Assembly (NCBI GenBank): GCA_964651475.1
Contig: CAZYXV010000036.1
Coordinates: 1 to 37,605 of the forward strand
From: JBGSMF01 sp964651475
GTDB lineage: Bacteria; Chloroflexota; Anaerolineae; Fen-1058
DNA length: 37,605 bases
Reading direction: 5' to 3'
The position numbers and the translations under genes are program-made. Positions 26,275-33,268 of the stretch are shown in pieces (position 1 is the first letter of the stretch; each line of letters begins with the position of its first letter). A model generated the notes under the pieces. The model saw only the letters and a program-made list of their open reading frames with translations, made no database searches and was not told the origin of the DNA.

Positions 26275-28691
26275 CTCTGACGCAGGGCGGCCAGGTCACG
26301 CTTGACGGTGCGCGGACTGACGTCGAGGGCTTGGGCCAGTTGAGCAACGGTGGGGCTGGCGCCTTGAAGCTCGGCCTCCCGCAGCAAGCGGGTCAGGCGC
26401 GTGCGCCGCAGCGCAATGGCGCCCTGGGCGCGTTTGAGCGCCGCGTCCGCCGGCCCGGCATCCACCGTCCACTGGACTTGCACTGGCTCAGAGCTATGAG
26501 CCGCCGGCAACGAGCGTGAGATGGTGCGCGATCCGGGCGCGGGGGCGATGCCACGGGCATAAAGCTCTTTCATCAGGCGGCGCGTGATGGGACTGCGATG
26601 AAACAATCCCTTCCGGGCAGCTTCGTCGTTGTGCTGTGCAGCTTCGTCAACCAGGTGTTGATACGCGCGGGTAAAATAGTCGCGCGCCTGCTCCGCATCC
26701 CCGTGAGCTTCCAACACCATGGCGTGCGCATAGTATACCTCCGGCAGCGCGTCGTGTACGGGGTTGCCGAACATGGCTATCTGCAAGGCTTGATGCGTGC
26801 ATGCCAGTGCCGCGTCTGGCGCGTCCAGACTTAGCTGGATCAAGCCTTGCAGCGCCAGCAGACTAGGCAAAAAGTCCAGTTCCTCCAAGCGGCGATGCAG
26901 GGCCTCGGCTTTGCGAGTAGCCTCCAATGCCTCGGTATGGCACCCCTCAAGCCACAGCGCGCAACCCAATGTCGTCAACGTTGAGGCGCTCCAATCCGAC
27001 TGGTCGTGTTCCTGGAATACGGCCAGGGCCTCCCGCGCCACTGCGATGGCGCGCGGCGCCAGTGCATCATCGTGATAGACGAGCGTGTCGGCCAGGTGGT
27101 AGTGGTGGATGGCGATGCGCAGCGGGTCCTCCAGCGCTTCCGAGATCGCCCCCACGCGCTCCACAATACGCAGACATTCGGCGCTGTCGCCCAACAAGGC
27201 GTGATACAGGGCCAGCGATTGCGCGGTATAGACCTCGCGGTGCTGCAATCCAAGATCGCGCCAGAGGCTCAAAGCCTCGCGCGCAGCGTCTTGCGCCTCT
27301 ACCAATTTCCCCTGGCCGCAATAAATGGTACTGACCCTGTACAAGGATTCGGCCAGGATGGGCCGCAAGTTGTGTTCCTGCGCCAGCGCGCGCGCTTCAT
27401 AGAACACGCGGAGAGCTTGGGCGTGATTGCCCATGTTGATCTGAAGGCACCCCGCTACCATCAGAGCAGCCGCGACGTTTGCAGGAGAGCCGCTGGCGTG
27501 GGCCAAACTCAGTGCGCGTTGTGCCGTGCGCGCCGATTGCACACCCTCACCGGATTCGCACTGCATCTGAGCCAGGACGAGCAACGCCTCCATCTCGGAG
27601 TTAACATCCTGGGCATCGCCGGCCCGCACCAGGGCTTGAGCAGCAATCTCCAGTGCGACTGGTTTCTGGTGACGCGCAACCGCCAGGTGCGCCGAGCGCA
27701 CTAACATTGGCGCCGTCTGCATGTCCCCCGCCGCCAGCAGGCGCTCGGCGCGCTCGTAATCCTCCTCAAGCAGCGCCGCGTCTATCTCCAACACGATCAA
27801 GCGACAATCGTCTTCTAGATAACGGCGGCGCAATTGGGCAAGACATGCCGCCAACGTGACGCGGTCGCCTTGATTGAGCGATTGGCGCGCACGCTCCCAC
27901 AGCACATCGGGAGCAGCGTCCGGCGCAAGGAGCGTGGGGGCGGAAGGCGGCAACTCGGCGCTGCGCAGCGACTCGGCCAAAGAGACAGTCGCCGGTTCTG
28001 GTGTAGCACTCAATTCATCAGCCGCAACTGCGACAAAGCGCTCGTAGGCCGCCAGGGCCGCGCCTCGCCGCCCCAATGCCTGATGAGCGCGCATCAACAT
28101 GCGCAGGCCCTTTTCATCGTAAGGCTCTTCTTGCACCAATTTTTCAGCTAGAGGCAACGCTTCGCCATATCGTCGTTCCTCGACCAGTTGGTGGCAGGCT
28201 TGATGCAGCAAGTGAACGTAGCGCAGATACAAATGCTCTCGCTCTTCCAGCAGCCAATCTGTGTAAATACCCTCTAGTAAATCTCCCCGATACAGCGCCA
28301 GCGCTCGAAGCCAATCGGACAAGCTTTCGCCCACACTGGCCTGGCTGAACGCCTCCACATCCAACCATCGGCTTTCAGGCGGCAAAAAGACCTCGTGCGC
28401 GCTGCTTTCCAGAGGCAGGCCGGGCACCGATTGGCGCAAGAGCCAGAGAAGGTCGCTCAAACGCCGCCGCCCAGTATGCTCCGGGACATCAGGAAAGAGC
28501 ATAGCAGTCAACCGCTCGCGCCGTATAGGTTGTGGATGGAGAAGCAACGCCGCTAGCAGGCTATACGTGCGGTACGGAGGGGCCGACAGCGACTCGCCTT
28601 TATAGGTAATTTGCAAATCGCCCAACAAGCAGATACAAAAGGTCACTGGGGGCGGCGGCGAATGAATGGAATTCGATTCAAGTACATTCAA
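26271..28691 (-). CDS. BTAD/TPR transcriptional regulator (SARP-like) with an extra C-terminal HTH
   Basis: This 806-aa protein has an N-terminal OmpR-like winged helix (residues about 17-100, LLGDLQITYKGESLSAPPYR). A bacterial transcriptional activator domain follows (about 105-250, WLDVEAFSQAS...DLLEGIYTDWL...EEPYDEKGLRMLMRAHQALG), then a long array of TPR-like helices (about 270-720). A final HTH of the DeoR type ends it: REAELQGASPTVAQLAQALD then VSPRTVKRDLAAL. BTAD proteins activate nearby genes on sensing protein or small-molecule signals; no ligand can be named. The start is a TTG at 28691; no ATG is available before the first domain. Two DNA-binding domains in one chain is unusual. 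The last 195 bases are duplicated at 22663-22857. Confidence 0.82.
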   Translation of the reverse strand: MNVLESNSIHSPPPPVTFCICLLGDLQITYKGESLSAPPYRTYSLLAALLLHPQPIRRERLTAMLFPDVPEHTGRRRLSDLLWLLRQSVPGLPLESSAHEVFLPPESRWLDVEAFSQASVGESLSDWLRALALYRGDLLEGIYTDWLLEEREHLYLRYVHLLHQACHQLVEERRYGEALPLAEKLVQEEPYDEKGLRMLMRAHQALGRRGAALAAYERFVAVAADELSATPEPATVSLAESLRSAELPPSAPTLLAPDAAPDVLWERARQSLNQGDRVTLAACLAQLRRRYLEDDCRLIVLEIDAALLEEDYERAERLLAAGDMQTAPMLVRSAHLAVARHQKPVALEIAAQALVRAGDAQDVNSEMEALLVLAQMQCESGEGVQSARTAQRALSLAHASGSPANVAAALMVAGCLQINMGNHAQALRVFYEARALAQEHNLRPILAESLYRVSTIYCGQGKLVEAQDAAREALSLWRDLGLQHREVYTAQSLALYHALLGDSAECLRIVERVGAISEALEDPLRIAIHHYHLADTLVYHDDALAPRAIAVAREALAVFQEHDQSDWSASTLTTLGCALWLEGCHTEALEATRKAEALHRRLEELDFLPSLLALQGLIQLSLDAPDAALACTHQALQIAMFGNPVHDALPEVYYAHAMVLEAHGDAEQARDYFTRAYQHLVDEAAQHNDEAARKGLFHRSPITRRLMKELYARGIAPAPGSRTISRSLPAAHSSEPVQVQWTVDAGPADAALKRAQGAIALRRTRLTRLLREAELQGASPTVAQLAQALDVSPRTVKRDLAALRQS
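26284..26478 (-). repeat. Copy 2 of the duplicated regulator-tail segment
   Basis: This is the counterpart of the copy at 22663-22857. Here it is the 3' end of the intact 806-aa regulator gene. Confidence 0.75.
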
Positions 28692-28803
28692 TGGATGTCA
28701 CCACAATGGGCCTTGTCGGCTACAAGACCGTTCTTCCTGCCACTACTGGGAAACTAGTCCAAGTACAGATCTCACTCTACACCCTGTCTGAATAATACCA
28801 TCT

Positions 28804-28831
28804 TTTGTTGCTTGAGGCAATGAGCAACAAA
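28804..28831. promoter_or_regulatory. Perfect 9-bp dyad in the gap before the BTAD regulator
   Basis: TTTGTTGCT (28804-28812) and AGCAACAAA (28823-28831) are separated by 10 bases. The 275-base gap (28692-28966) otherwise shows no gene. The dyad could be an operator for the regulator gene or a weak terminator of the membrane operon upstream. Confidence 0.4.
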
Positions 28832-28966
28832 TCCTTCGTTTGCGCTGGCACGATTGGATGGTGGGGTGTTGGCAGATGAGTATGCTTCGCAAAGAGGTTG
28901 GATTACCATCGCCAGGCCCACACTGCTGATGTACTTTGTGTTGTGGTTGAATAGTTACCTGGGGAC

Positions 28967-29374
28967 TTATAACTCGAAATCGGGCCAGCGCAATATGAGC
29001 ACAGCAACTAGAATCGCTACGTTGATAAGAACGCCAATAGCGCCTTTGTCATGCAGTCTTTGCATTTGTCCATCCCACAGAAAGATCAACATCACTGCGG
29101 AAAATGCAGCCGCCCCCACGGCCGGCGGGCGCCACCACGCCTGCCTGGCAAGTATTCCCACGCCGCCAGCCACAAAGCCAATGGCAGCCAGTACGCAAGA
29201 CGCACTGGCCAGCAGCCTTGTCCTCTCATCGCCGAGAAGCGCAGAGAATGACCACGAGCCATCCGGCCAGGCCAGTCCAGGCTGAAGCTCAAAGTACCTG
29301 GCGCTCTGTCCAAAATACAACAGATGGACCAGGCCGTGTAGCATAATGAATACACCAAAAATGATTCTGAGCAT
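28967..29374 (-). CDS. Small four-helix membrane protein, uncharacterised
   Basis: The 135-aa product has four hydrophobic segments: about residues 2-20 (IIFGVFIMLHGLVHLLYFG), 52-75, 84-100 and 112-128. The opening MLRIIFGVFIMLHGLVHLLY, with two histidines in the first helix, is a pattern I associate with small uncharacterised membrane proteins in Chloroflexota. GAGGAGG lies 6 bases before the ATG. It is the third gene of the minus-strand operon, 11 bases after the 246-codon frame ends. A plus-strand open frame over the same bases is a shadow. No function is assigned. Confidence 0.75.
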   Translation of the reverse strand: MLRIIFGVFIMLHGLVHLLYFGQSARYFELQPGLAWPDGSWSFSALLGDERTRLLASASCVLAAIGFVAGGVGILARQAWWRPPAVGAAAFSAVMLIFLWDGQMQRLHDKGAIGVLINVAILVAVLILRWPDFEL

Positions 29375-29385
29375 GGTAAGCCTCC

Positions 29386-30111
29386 TCAGTTATTCAGTTC
29401 CATTCTTTCAAGTTCATGCCCGAACCCGGCGATGAATGAGGCCATATACAAGATGGCCGCCGAAAGCACAAAGAGCATGGCCGTGTCCTCAATGCTGACA
29501 GGGTCCGTGATCCCAGGGAAGAAGCCGAAAACAGCCACCTCCACGCCAATCAGCATAGTAATGGTCGCCAGCACAAGTGTCACAACCCAGAGTCTGGACA
29601 GGATGGGCCAGGTGCTGCGCGGCAGCACTTTCCGCCACCATGTCAGCGGCTTGTCCATGCGCGTCGCAAAGGCCCACGCCGGGATAAAGAAGGCTACCTG
29701 GCCGATGCCGCCGCCCACCAAGAAGCTCAGGATGAACAACCCTAGGAAGACAGTACGCCCATGCCAGGTAGACAGGAACCAGATTGACCAGATAATGATT
29801 GCCGCCCCTACAATCATCGAGACGATACCGGTGATCAGAAAGTTCGGGATGAGAGTAACGGCACCCTCGCCGGCCAGGGGCCAGAATCGTTGCGCTTCCC
29901 CGATCGCGTAGATGAAGAGGCTATCGGTGGGCTTGTTGCCCTGCAAGACTTCGAAGAAACCGTGGTTCACGCCAGAGAATAATCCACAAAACACGCCGAT
30001 GGTTGTGGCGATGATGCGCGTCGCGTTGAGGTTTTGAAAAGAGAATTTCTCTTTCGTTATGTGTAAAGATTTCCTTTGGGGCAAACTATTTGAGATGGTA
30101 TCAGTGGACAT
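29386..30111 (-). CDS. Polytopic membrane protein, uncharacterised
   Basis: The product is 241 aa from the chosen ATG at 30111, which has GAGGAG 7 bases upstream. A TTG at 30126 and an ATG at 30117 are in frame but badly spaced. There are about five or six hydrophobic segments: near residues 32-48 (IIATTIGVFCGLFSGVNHGF), 85-108, 115-150, 175-200 and 210-230. A soluble 28-residue N-terminus precedes them. No transport or enzyme motif is recognised. It overlaps the preceding 74-aa gene region and is followed after 11 bases by the four-helix protein, so the three form one operon. Confidence 0.75.
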   Translation of the reverse strand: MSTDTISNSLPQRKSLHITKEKFSFQNLNATRIIATTIGVFCGLFSGVNHGFFEVLQGNKPTDSLFIYAIGEAQRFWPLAGEGAVTLIPNFLITGIVSMIVGAAIIIWSIWFLSTWHGRTVFLGLFILSFLVGGGIGQVAFFIPAWAFATRMDKPLTWWRKVLPRSTWPILSRLWVVTLVLATITMLIGVEVAVFGFFPGITDPVSIEDTAMLFVLSAAILYMASFIAGFGHELERMELNN

Positions 30112-30122
30112 TTTCATTCTCC

Positions 30123-30347
30123 TCAAGATAATGGTTTCCGTTCACAGGTTACAGACAAGAGCACGAACCCTCGCCCGTGCAAGTGCCGTATCAACCCGAT
30201 GAGACCCGATTGATCGGCGTAAATCGTAAATAGCGTTGTGGCAGTATCCTTCCGTACCACCGTCATCTGCAGCGGGCTACCTGCATTGAGGGTGTTCTCG
30301 TCCGCCTGGCCCCGCACCTCGATTTGGTAGGTACAGATATCGTGCAT
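30123..30347 (-). CDS. Small conserved protein, first gene of the membrane operon
   Basis: The 74-aa product reads YQIEVRGQADENTLN near the start, then VVRKDTATTLFTIYADQSGL and IGLIRHLHGRGFVLLSV. This matches the layout of a small family in Chloroflexota and Actinomycetota with the pattern YEIRVxGxL...W...L.I....GTT.L.GxVxDQAALHGLLxxIRDLGLPLLSV; no biochemical role is known to me. AAAGGAAG lies 6 bases before the ATG. Its stop lies about 11 bases before the chosen start of the next gene, so translation is probably coupled. Confidence 0.7.
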   Translation of the reverse strand: MHDICTYQIEVRGQADENTLNAGSPLQMTVVRKDTATTLFTIYADQSGLIGLIRHLHGRGFVLLSVTCERKPLS

Positions 30348-30382
30348 GCAAATCTTCCTTTCTAATCAGAATCTTTTAGCGA

Positions 30383-30398
30383 TTGTGTCAAGTGACAA
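30383..30398. promoter_or_regulatory. Near-palindrome upstream of the membrane operon
   Basis: TTGTGTCAAGTGACAA (30383-30398) is an imperfect dyad (TTGTGTCA/AGTGACAA). On the minus strand it also holds TTGACA, a good -35 box, though no good -10 box is seen at 16-18 bases. It lies 36-51 bases upstream of the first ATG. It could be a regulator site; which protein binds is unknown. Confidence 0.35.
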
Positions 30399-30420
30399 CC
30401 CTATCTTACCTGAATATAAA

Positions 30421-30456
30421 GCGGCGCAGACCACATAAAAATGTAGTCTGCGCCGC
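30421..30456 (-). terminator. Terminator-like hairpin after the LuxR gene
   Basis: GCGGCGCAGAC (30421-30431) pairs perfectly with GTCTGCGCCGC (30446-30456), with a 14-base A/T-rich loop. On the minus strand it lies 25 bases beyond the LuxR stop and is followed by TTTATATT. It separates the regulator from the membrane operon. Confidence 0.7.
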
Positions 30457-30481
30457 ATAAAGATGTAGTTTTCGTTAGAGA

Positions 30482-33235
30482 TCAGAGTAGCTCGAGTTGG
30501 CGCGCCCTCTCGACGGCTTGTATACGGTTGTTCGCGTTGAGCTTGCCATAGATGGCCTTGACGTGGAAACGCACCGTGTTCAAAGAGATGAACAGCCTGT
30601 CGGCGATCTCTTTGTACTTTAGCCCATCCGCCATCAAGCGCAGCACGTCCATCTCCCGCTCGGTTAACGGTTCGATGAGAGCTGCTGGAACGGGCGGCGC
30701 GCCGCGCGTTGCACCTGGCAACTGTGATCTGGAGAAAGCGGTCAGGATGCGCTCGACATAGCCCGGTTGAACGCAAAGCGGCTTCTGTTTGACCAGGTTT
30801 GCCAGCGCCTCGGCCACGGGTGATCCTTGTTCGATAAAGGCGCCGATAAACCCTTCCGGCTCGGCCAGTTCCAAAGCGCGGATATAATCTGCCCGGCTGG
30901 CAACCTGGTCCCCAAGCACAGCATACATCTGGGCGCGCAGCAAGAGCGCTTCTAACGCGACGGAGGTGTATTGGTCCCGCAGCGCTCTGGCAATCAAGCG
31001 GTCCGTCAACTCGATCCCGGATCTCAAGCCAGTCAGATCTCGCCCAGTCCGAGCCTGGTACAGGAGAACGTGTAGACTGCTATTGTACAGCAGTCCCATC
31101 GAGTGGGTGATACTCTGATCGGGCGAGAAATCGGGAAAAGAGAATTGGTCCTGGAAGGAGAATCCTTGTCCTTGAAGCGCCATCTGGGCTGCGGCGAGAC
31201 GCTTTTGGCCAAGATAGACGCGAACCTGTTGGGAAACCATTTCTTGCCGGGCATAGTCAGGCACTTGCACCGGCAACAGCTCGACTGCTTTCTGGATCTC
31301 GCGGGCGGCGGCCTCCAGGTCACCTTCAATTTGAGACAGTCGCGAGAGGAGTACCCGGCAAGAAATTACGCCTGTGTTGTAACCGCCCAGTGTACTCAAC
31401 TGCAGGGCACGAAGGGCATGGCGCCGCGCCTGTTCGATCTGAAGCCACTGATAAGAGGCCTCTGCGAGCGGTCCATATAGGACTGCGCTAATGGGAGGCA
31501 GCGAACCTGATTGTTCTATCCGGGTAACTGCCGGGTCAGCAATCTCACAGGCTAGATGCAATTGGCCATGCTCAAAAGCCATCACAGCCAGGCCAACTGT
31601 GCTCATCATTTCGGCGACGAGATTTTCTGCCGTCCGGCCATGCTGGATTGACACCTGATAAGCTTTGACAGCACGAGGGTAATCTCCCATTAACTGGTAA
31701 AAGCTGGCCAGCCCCCAATAAACCAGGCTCCGCACGCGGCTATCCTGCTCCGGCGCGATTTCCAGCGCCTGGGCAGTCATGGCTACGCCCTCTGCGGCAT
31801 GGCCTTGCTTGTAGTGCGATACCAGAGCCTGCATGACAAGCCATTCGGCCCTGAGAGAGGACTTTTCAAGCTGATGTTCCACCTGAACGTCTAAGCTCGC
31901 CGACAGCCGTTCCAGGTAGAGGAATGCCGGGGCATAGTCGCCACGCAGCAAGTGCATCCAGGCGAAGGCCAGGTTGGTTCTGGGGCTTTGCGACCCCCAT
32001 TCTGCCGGTATAGCCTGCACCCAACCGTTCACTGTCTTGGCATAGCCTTGCATGATCATTCCCATGGCATGGCTTTCGAGCAGATCCACAGCCAGCGCAT
32101 AGTCTTCCGCAGCCAGGGCGTGCTGGATGGCTTCGTTAGCGAACGTTCCGCCTTCGCCACTCGCCTGGACGTACCAGCGGGCGGCACGCCGGTGTAGTTC
32201 GGCCGTTTCATCTTTCTGAAGGGTGTTTTGAAGGTCGCGCAACAAGTCGGCAAACAGACGATGATAACGATACCACTGCCCCTCGTCATCCAGGGGAATC
32301 ACAAACAGGTTGGCGTTGAACAACTGCGCCAGCAAGATGCGACTATCTGAACGGCCAGTGACGGCGTTGCACAAATCACCGCACAATCTGTCCAGGATAG
32401 ACGTCTGGAGCAAAAAATGCTGAACCTCTTCCGCCTGCCGGCTGAGCACTTGCTCGGTGAGGTAGCTCAAGATGAAGCGATGGCTGCCACTCAGGGCGGC
32501 AATGAAATGGGAAGGATCGGCCCGATTTCGAACAGAAAAACCTGCAAGTTGTAACCCCACAATCCACCCTTCAGTCTTGTCCTCCAGAACGGCAAGGTCC
32601 GCCTGGGAAAGAGACAACCCCATCACCTCGTTCAGGAAACAATCGGCCTCCTCGCTGGTAAAGCATAAATCCCCCGCTCGAATCTCGGTCAAGTGGTTGT
32701 TGGCCCGCAGGCGGGCCAGCGGTAGAGGGGGGTCTTCGCGGGTGATCAGCACCAGGCGCAGCGGTGGGGGCAGGTTGGCTACCAGGTTCTCCAGAACTTG
32801 AAGAATGAACTCATCCTGGATCACCTGGAAATCGTCCATCACCAGCAAGAATGAACCTTCCAACTCCAGGATGTCGTTGATCAAGGTCACGCTGATGACT
32901 TCACCGGGCGGAAGCTGCCCGGCACGCAGTACGCCCTCAATCTCCCGCCCCACCTTCGCATCCACCTTTTGCAGCGCGGCCACCAGATAGGCAAAAAAGC
33001 GCCCGGGATCATCATCCCCTGGATCCAGGGACAACCAGGCCACCGGACACTCTAGCGCGTTTACCCATTCGCTGATGCAGGTCGTCTTTCCAAATCCGGG
33101 CGGGGCAGAGACGAGGATCAGCTTGCCCAAACCAAGTCCTGCGTTCAACCGCTCGAGCAAGTGTGGACGGGAAACCAGATTGGGGCGCGGCGGCGGGATA
33201 TAAAGTTTGGTGGCCAGAAGCGGCGTGGTCGTCAT
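30482..33235 (-). CDS. MalT-like ATP-dependent LuxR-family regulator (LAL type)
   Basis: This 917-aa protein has an N-terminal STAND-type NTPase with Walker A APPGFGKTT (residues 44-52) and Walker B FLLVMDDF (about 128-135). A winged-helix/arm region and a long TPR-like sensor domain (about 350-830) follow, then a C-terminal LuxR helix-turn-helix (LTEREMDVLRLMADGLKYKE, then IADRLFISLNTVRFHVKAIY; about 853-912). Such proteins oligomerise with ATP and an inducer to activate transcription; the inducer is unknown. Upstream 33 bases away is the ABC permease on the same strand, so read-through is possible. Downstream, past a terminator, is the small membrane operon, a plausible target. The ribosome site before ATG 33235 is weak (GGGAAGAG). 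Confidence 0.9.
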   Translation of the reverse strand: MTTTPLLATKLYIPPPRPNLVSRPHLLERLNAGLGLGKLILVSAPPGFGKTTCISEWVNALECPVAWLSLDPGDDDPGRFFAYLVAALQKVDAKVGREIEGVLRAGQLPPGEVISVTLINDILELEGSFLLVMDDFQVIQDEFILQVLENLVANLPPPLRLVLITREDPPLPLARLRANNHLTEIRAGDLCFTSEEADCFLNEVMGLSLSQADLAVLEDKTEGWIVGLQLAGFSVRNRADPSHFIAALSGSHRFILSYLTEQVLSRQAEEVQHFLLQTSILDRLCGDLCNAVTGRSDSRILLAQLFNANLFVIPLDDEGQWYRYHRLFADLLRDLQNTLQKDETAELHRRAARWYVQASGEGGTFANEAIQHALAAEDYALAVDLLESHAMGMIMQGYAKTVNGWVQAIPAEWGSQSPRTNLAFAWMHLLRGDYAPAFLYLERLSASLDVQVEHQLEKSSLRAEWLVMQALVSHYKQGHAAEGVAMTAQALEIAPEQDSRVRSLVYWGLASFYQLMGDYPRAVKAYQVSIQHGRTAENLVAEMMSTVGLAVMAFEHGQLHLACEIADPAVTRIEQSGSLPPISAVLYGPLAEASYQWLQIEQARRHALRALQLSTLGGYNTGVISCRVLLSRLSQIEGDLEAAAREIQKAVELLPVQVPDYARQEMVSQQVRVYLGQKRLAAAQMALQGQGFSFQDQFSFPDFSPDQSITHSMGLLYNSSLHVLLYQARTGRDLTGLRSGIELTDRLIARALRDQYTSVALEALLLRAQMYAVLGDQVASRADYIRALELAEPEGFIGAFIEQGSPVAEALANLVKQKPLCVQPGYVERILTAFSRSQLPGATRGAPPVPAALIEPLTEREMDVLRLMADGLKYKEIADRLFISLNTVRFHVKAIYGKLNANNRIQAVERARQLELL

Positions 33236-33268
33236 GAGGCTCTTCCCACACGGCGCTCAAAATCGGAG

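Noticed and set aside
28854..29285. A plus-strand frame of 143 codons
   Set aside because: It lies opposite the four-helix membrane protein, which has a strong ribosome site and a hydrophobic pattern; the plus-strand product looks random.
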